Part shown: positions 4,171-5,384 of the stretch, one piece after another
How positions within the stretch are numbered: the stretch's first letter is position 1
How the letters are laid out: each line of letters begins with the position of its first letter
NCBI GenBank assembly: GCA_902795845.1
Contig: CADBMU010000061.1
Location: forward strand, 1-5,384
DNA length: 5,384 nt
Origin: an uncultured Erysipelotrichaceae bacterium
Lineage (GTDB): Bacteria; Bacillota_I; Bacilli_A; RF39; UBA660
Direction of reading: 5' to 3'
Program-made: the position numbers and the translations under genes
The notes under the pieces: generated by a model
Seen by the model: only the letters and a program-made list of their open reading frames with translations
Told to the model about the DNA's origin: nothing
Database searches by the model: none

Positions 4171-5325
4171 ATGAAGAAGATGTTGTCTAAAATGGATAAG
4201 CCATTATTATTTTTTACAATTTTATATTCTGTATTTGGTCTTATTATGATACTTAGTGCATCTTCTGTATCTGCTGTTTTAAGGTATCATGTTTCAACAT
4301 ATTACTTTTTTATTCGTCAATTGTTATTTATTATAGTATCTTTTGCAATAGGAATTGTAATTTTAAAACTTCCAACAAGTAAATATAAGTATTTTACACC
4401 ATTTTTAGTTTTAGGAATACTTGCCGCTTTAGCTGGATTATTTATTTATGGTAGAATATCTAATGGTGCTCAAAGTTGGTATAAAATAGGATTCTTTAAT
4501 TTGCAACCTACTGAATTTGCTAAATCAATTATTATAATTTATATGGCAGTTTTTTATGATCGAATTTTAAAGAAAAAAAATACTAATGTGTATAATTATT
4601 TAATTCCTATAGCAGTTGCTATAGTGATGTTTTTACTTATTTGTATGCAGCCAGATTTTGGTGGTGCTGTAATTCTTGCAGGAATAACTTTTTTAATATT
4701 TATTATTTTACCTATTGAAAAGAATAATTTTACAAGGCTGTTAAAATTTTTAGGAATTGCCCTAATAATTGGTGGAATTGTATTTATAAATTCTGGTAAT
4801 GATTTTTTTAATGAGACTCAAATGGCTAGATTTAAATTTAAAGAACCTTGTAAGAGATATAAAGAAGATACTGGTTATCAGGTATGTAATGGTTTTATTG
4901 CAATGCATAATGGAGGATTATTTGGTGTAGGACTTGGTAATTCTACTCAAAAATATTTATATCTACCTGAAGCTCACACTGACTTTATTTTTGCTATTAT
5001 TGTTGAAGAGTTAGGACTTATATTTGGAATTTTAGTGATATTAGGATATTTATATATACTTTATCGCATATTAAGGGTTGCTAAAAAATCATATACGCTG
5101 CGAGGTTCAATCTTAGCTTATGGTACTTTTGCACTAATATTTATGCATTTATTAATTAATTTTCTAGGAAGTCTTGCTGTTATTCCTTTAACCGGAGTTC
5201 CTTTGCCATTATTAAGTTATGGCGGAAGTTTTACAATAAATATAATTATAATGTTGTTTGTAGTTCAAAGGGTCTCAATTGAAAACAATATTGCTAGAGA
5301 AAAGCAAGAAATGATACTAAAGTAG
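4171..5325 (+). CDS. ftsW: SEDS peptidoglycan glycosyltransferase, FtsW-type
   Basis: A 384-residue polytopic protein of the FtsW/RodA/SpoVE family, which polymerises lipid II into glycan strands with a class B penicillin-binding protein; FtsW acts at the division septum. About ten membrane helices are visible, the first at 11-31 ending in LSASS. Family motifs in order are NGAQSWYKIG with Trp103, LQPTEFAK (111-118), QPDFGG (160-165), the outer-loop block GYQVCNGFIAMHNGGLFGVG (235-254), YLPEAHTDFIFA (264-275) with the presumed catalytic Asp271, EELG (279-282), and TGVPLPLLSYGGS (341-353). Length and LPEAHTDF favour FtsW over RodA, though SpoVE is hard to exclude by sequence alone. The ylbD-ylbE neighbours fit the Bacilli ftsW region as I recall it. 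The large outer loop carries Cys227 and Cys239, a possible disulfide. The gene stands alone between its own promoter and a strong terminator. Confidence 0.87.
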   Translation: MKKMLSKMDKPLLFFTILYSVFGLIMILSASSVSAVLRYHVSTYYFFIRQLLFIIVSFAIGIVILKLPTSKYKYFTPFLVLGILAALAGLFIYGRISNGAQSWYKIGFFNLQPTEFAKSIIIIYMAVFYDRILKKKNTNVYNYLIPIAVAIVMFLLICMQPDFGGAVILAGITFLIFIILPIEKNNFTRLLKFLGIALIIGGIVFINSGNDFFNETQMARFKFKEPCKRYKEDTGYQVCNGFIAMHNGGLFGVGLGNSTQKYLYLPEAHTDFIFAIIVEELGLIFGILVILGYLYILYRILRVAKKSYTLRGSILAYGTFALIFMHLLINFLGSLAVIPLTGVPLPLLSYGGSFTINIIIMLFVVQRVSIENNIAREKQEMILK

Positions 5326-5331
5326 AAAATT

Positions 5332-5365
5332 TTAAAAAAATAGCAAGAAATTGCTATTTTTTTAA
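5332..5365. terminator. Strong intrinsic terminator after ftsW, GAAA tetraloop
   Basis: A perfect 15-bp stem (5332-5346 with 5351-5365) has a TAGCAA/TTGCTA core and a GAAA loop, a stable GNRA tetraloop. It begins 7 nt after the ftsW stop. Seven Ts (5357-5363) form the U-tract, and seven matching As on the other side mean it could also stop transcripts coming from the right. Confidence 0.88.
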
Positions 5366-5384
5366 GAAATTAATAAGAAAAAAA

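Noticed and set aside
1..5384. CRISPR array, insertion sequence, tRNA/rRNA, phage or defence module
   Set aside because: No regularly spaced repeats, transposase motifs, cloverleaf-like sequence or recognisable defence domains were found on either strand by reading.

Overview
The window is about 28-30% GC by eye, uses the standard bacterial code (TGG for Trp, TAA/TAG stops) and has strong Shine-Dalgarno sites and short U-tailed hairpin terminators. Together with Gram-positive-type ParE/ParC, the YlbD-YlbE pair, a YjcZ-like tiny membrane protein and an FtsW-type SEDS protein, this points to an AT-rich member of the Bacillota, class Bacilli. An uncultured gut or host-associated lineage is plausible, but that is inference. 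It reads as ordinary chromosome. I see no phage, IS, CRISPR, tRNA or rRNA.

Layout. (1) 2-79, + strand: the last 25 codons of a ParE-like topoisomerase IV subunit B. (2) 88-2607, +: complete parC, 8 nt after parE, whose stop codon overlaps an intrinsic terminator. (3) 2656-3225, +: the two-gene unit ylbD-ylbE, with abutting stop and start codons. (4) 3318-3797, +: a single type IV prepilin-like gene with its own near-consensus promoter. (5) 3845-4033, - strand: a 62-residue YjcZ-like membrane protein, convergent with the prepilin and sharing one bidirectional terminator with it. (6) 4034-4170: a 137-bp divergent intergenic region with an 8+8 bp inverted repeat built of back-to-back TTGACA boxes. 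(7) 4171-5325, +: ftsW, closed by a strong GAAA-tetraloop terminator.

How the genes relate. ParE and ParC form topoisomerase IV, which unlinks daughter chromosomes. FtsW polymerises septal peptidoglycan. From memory, ylbD-ylbE lie in the same chromosomal neighbourhood as ftsW (ylaO) in Bacillus subtilis, so their proximity here may be a remnant of old Bacilli gene order. The prepilin and the YjcZ-like gene form a small convergent island between ylbE and ftsW. Each has its own expression signals, and neither is near genes for pilus assembly or sporulation.

I do not see a clearly new multi-gene system. The items most worth a second look are the orphan prepilin with a possible disulfide loop, the YjcZ-like gene and its palindromic divergent promoter with ftsW, the cysteine pair in the catalytic outer loop of FtsW, and the shared terminator.
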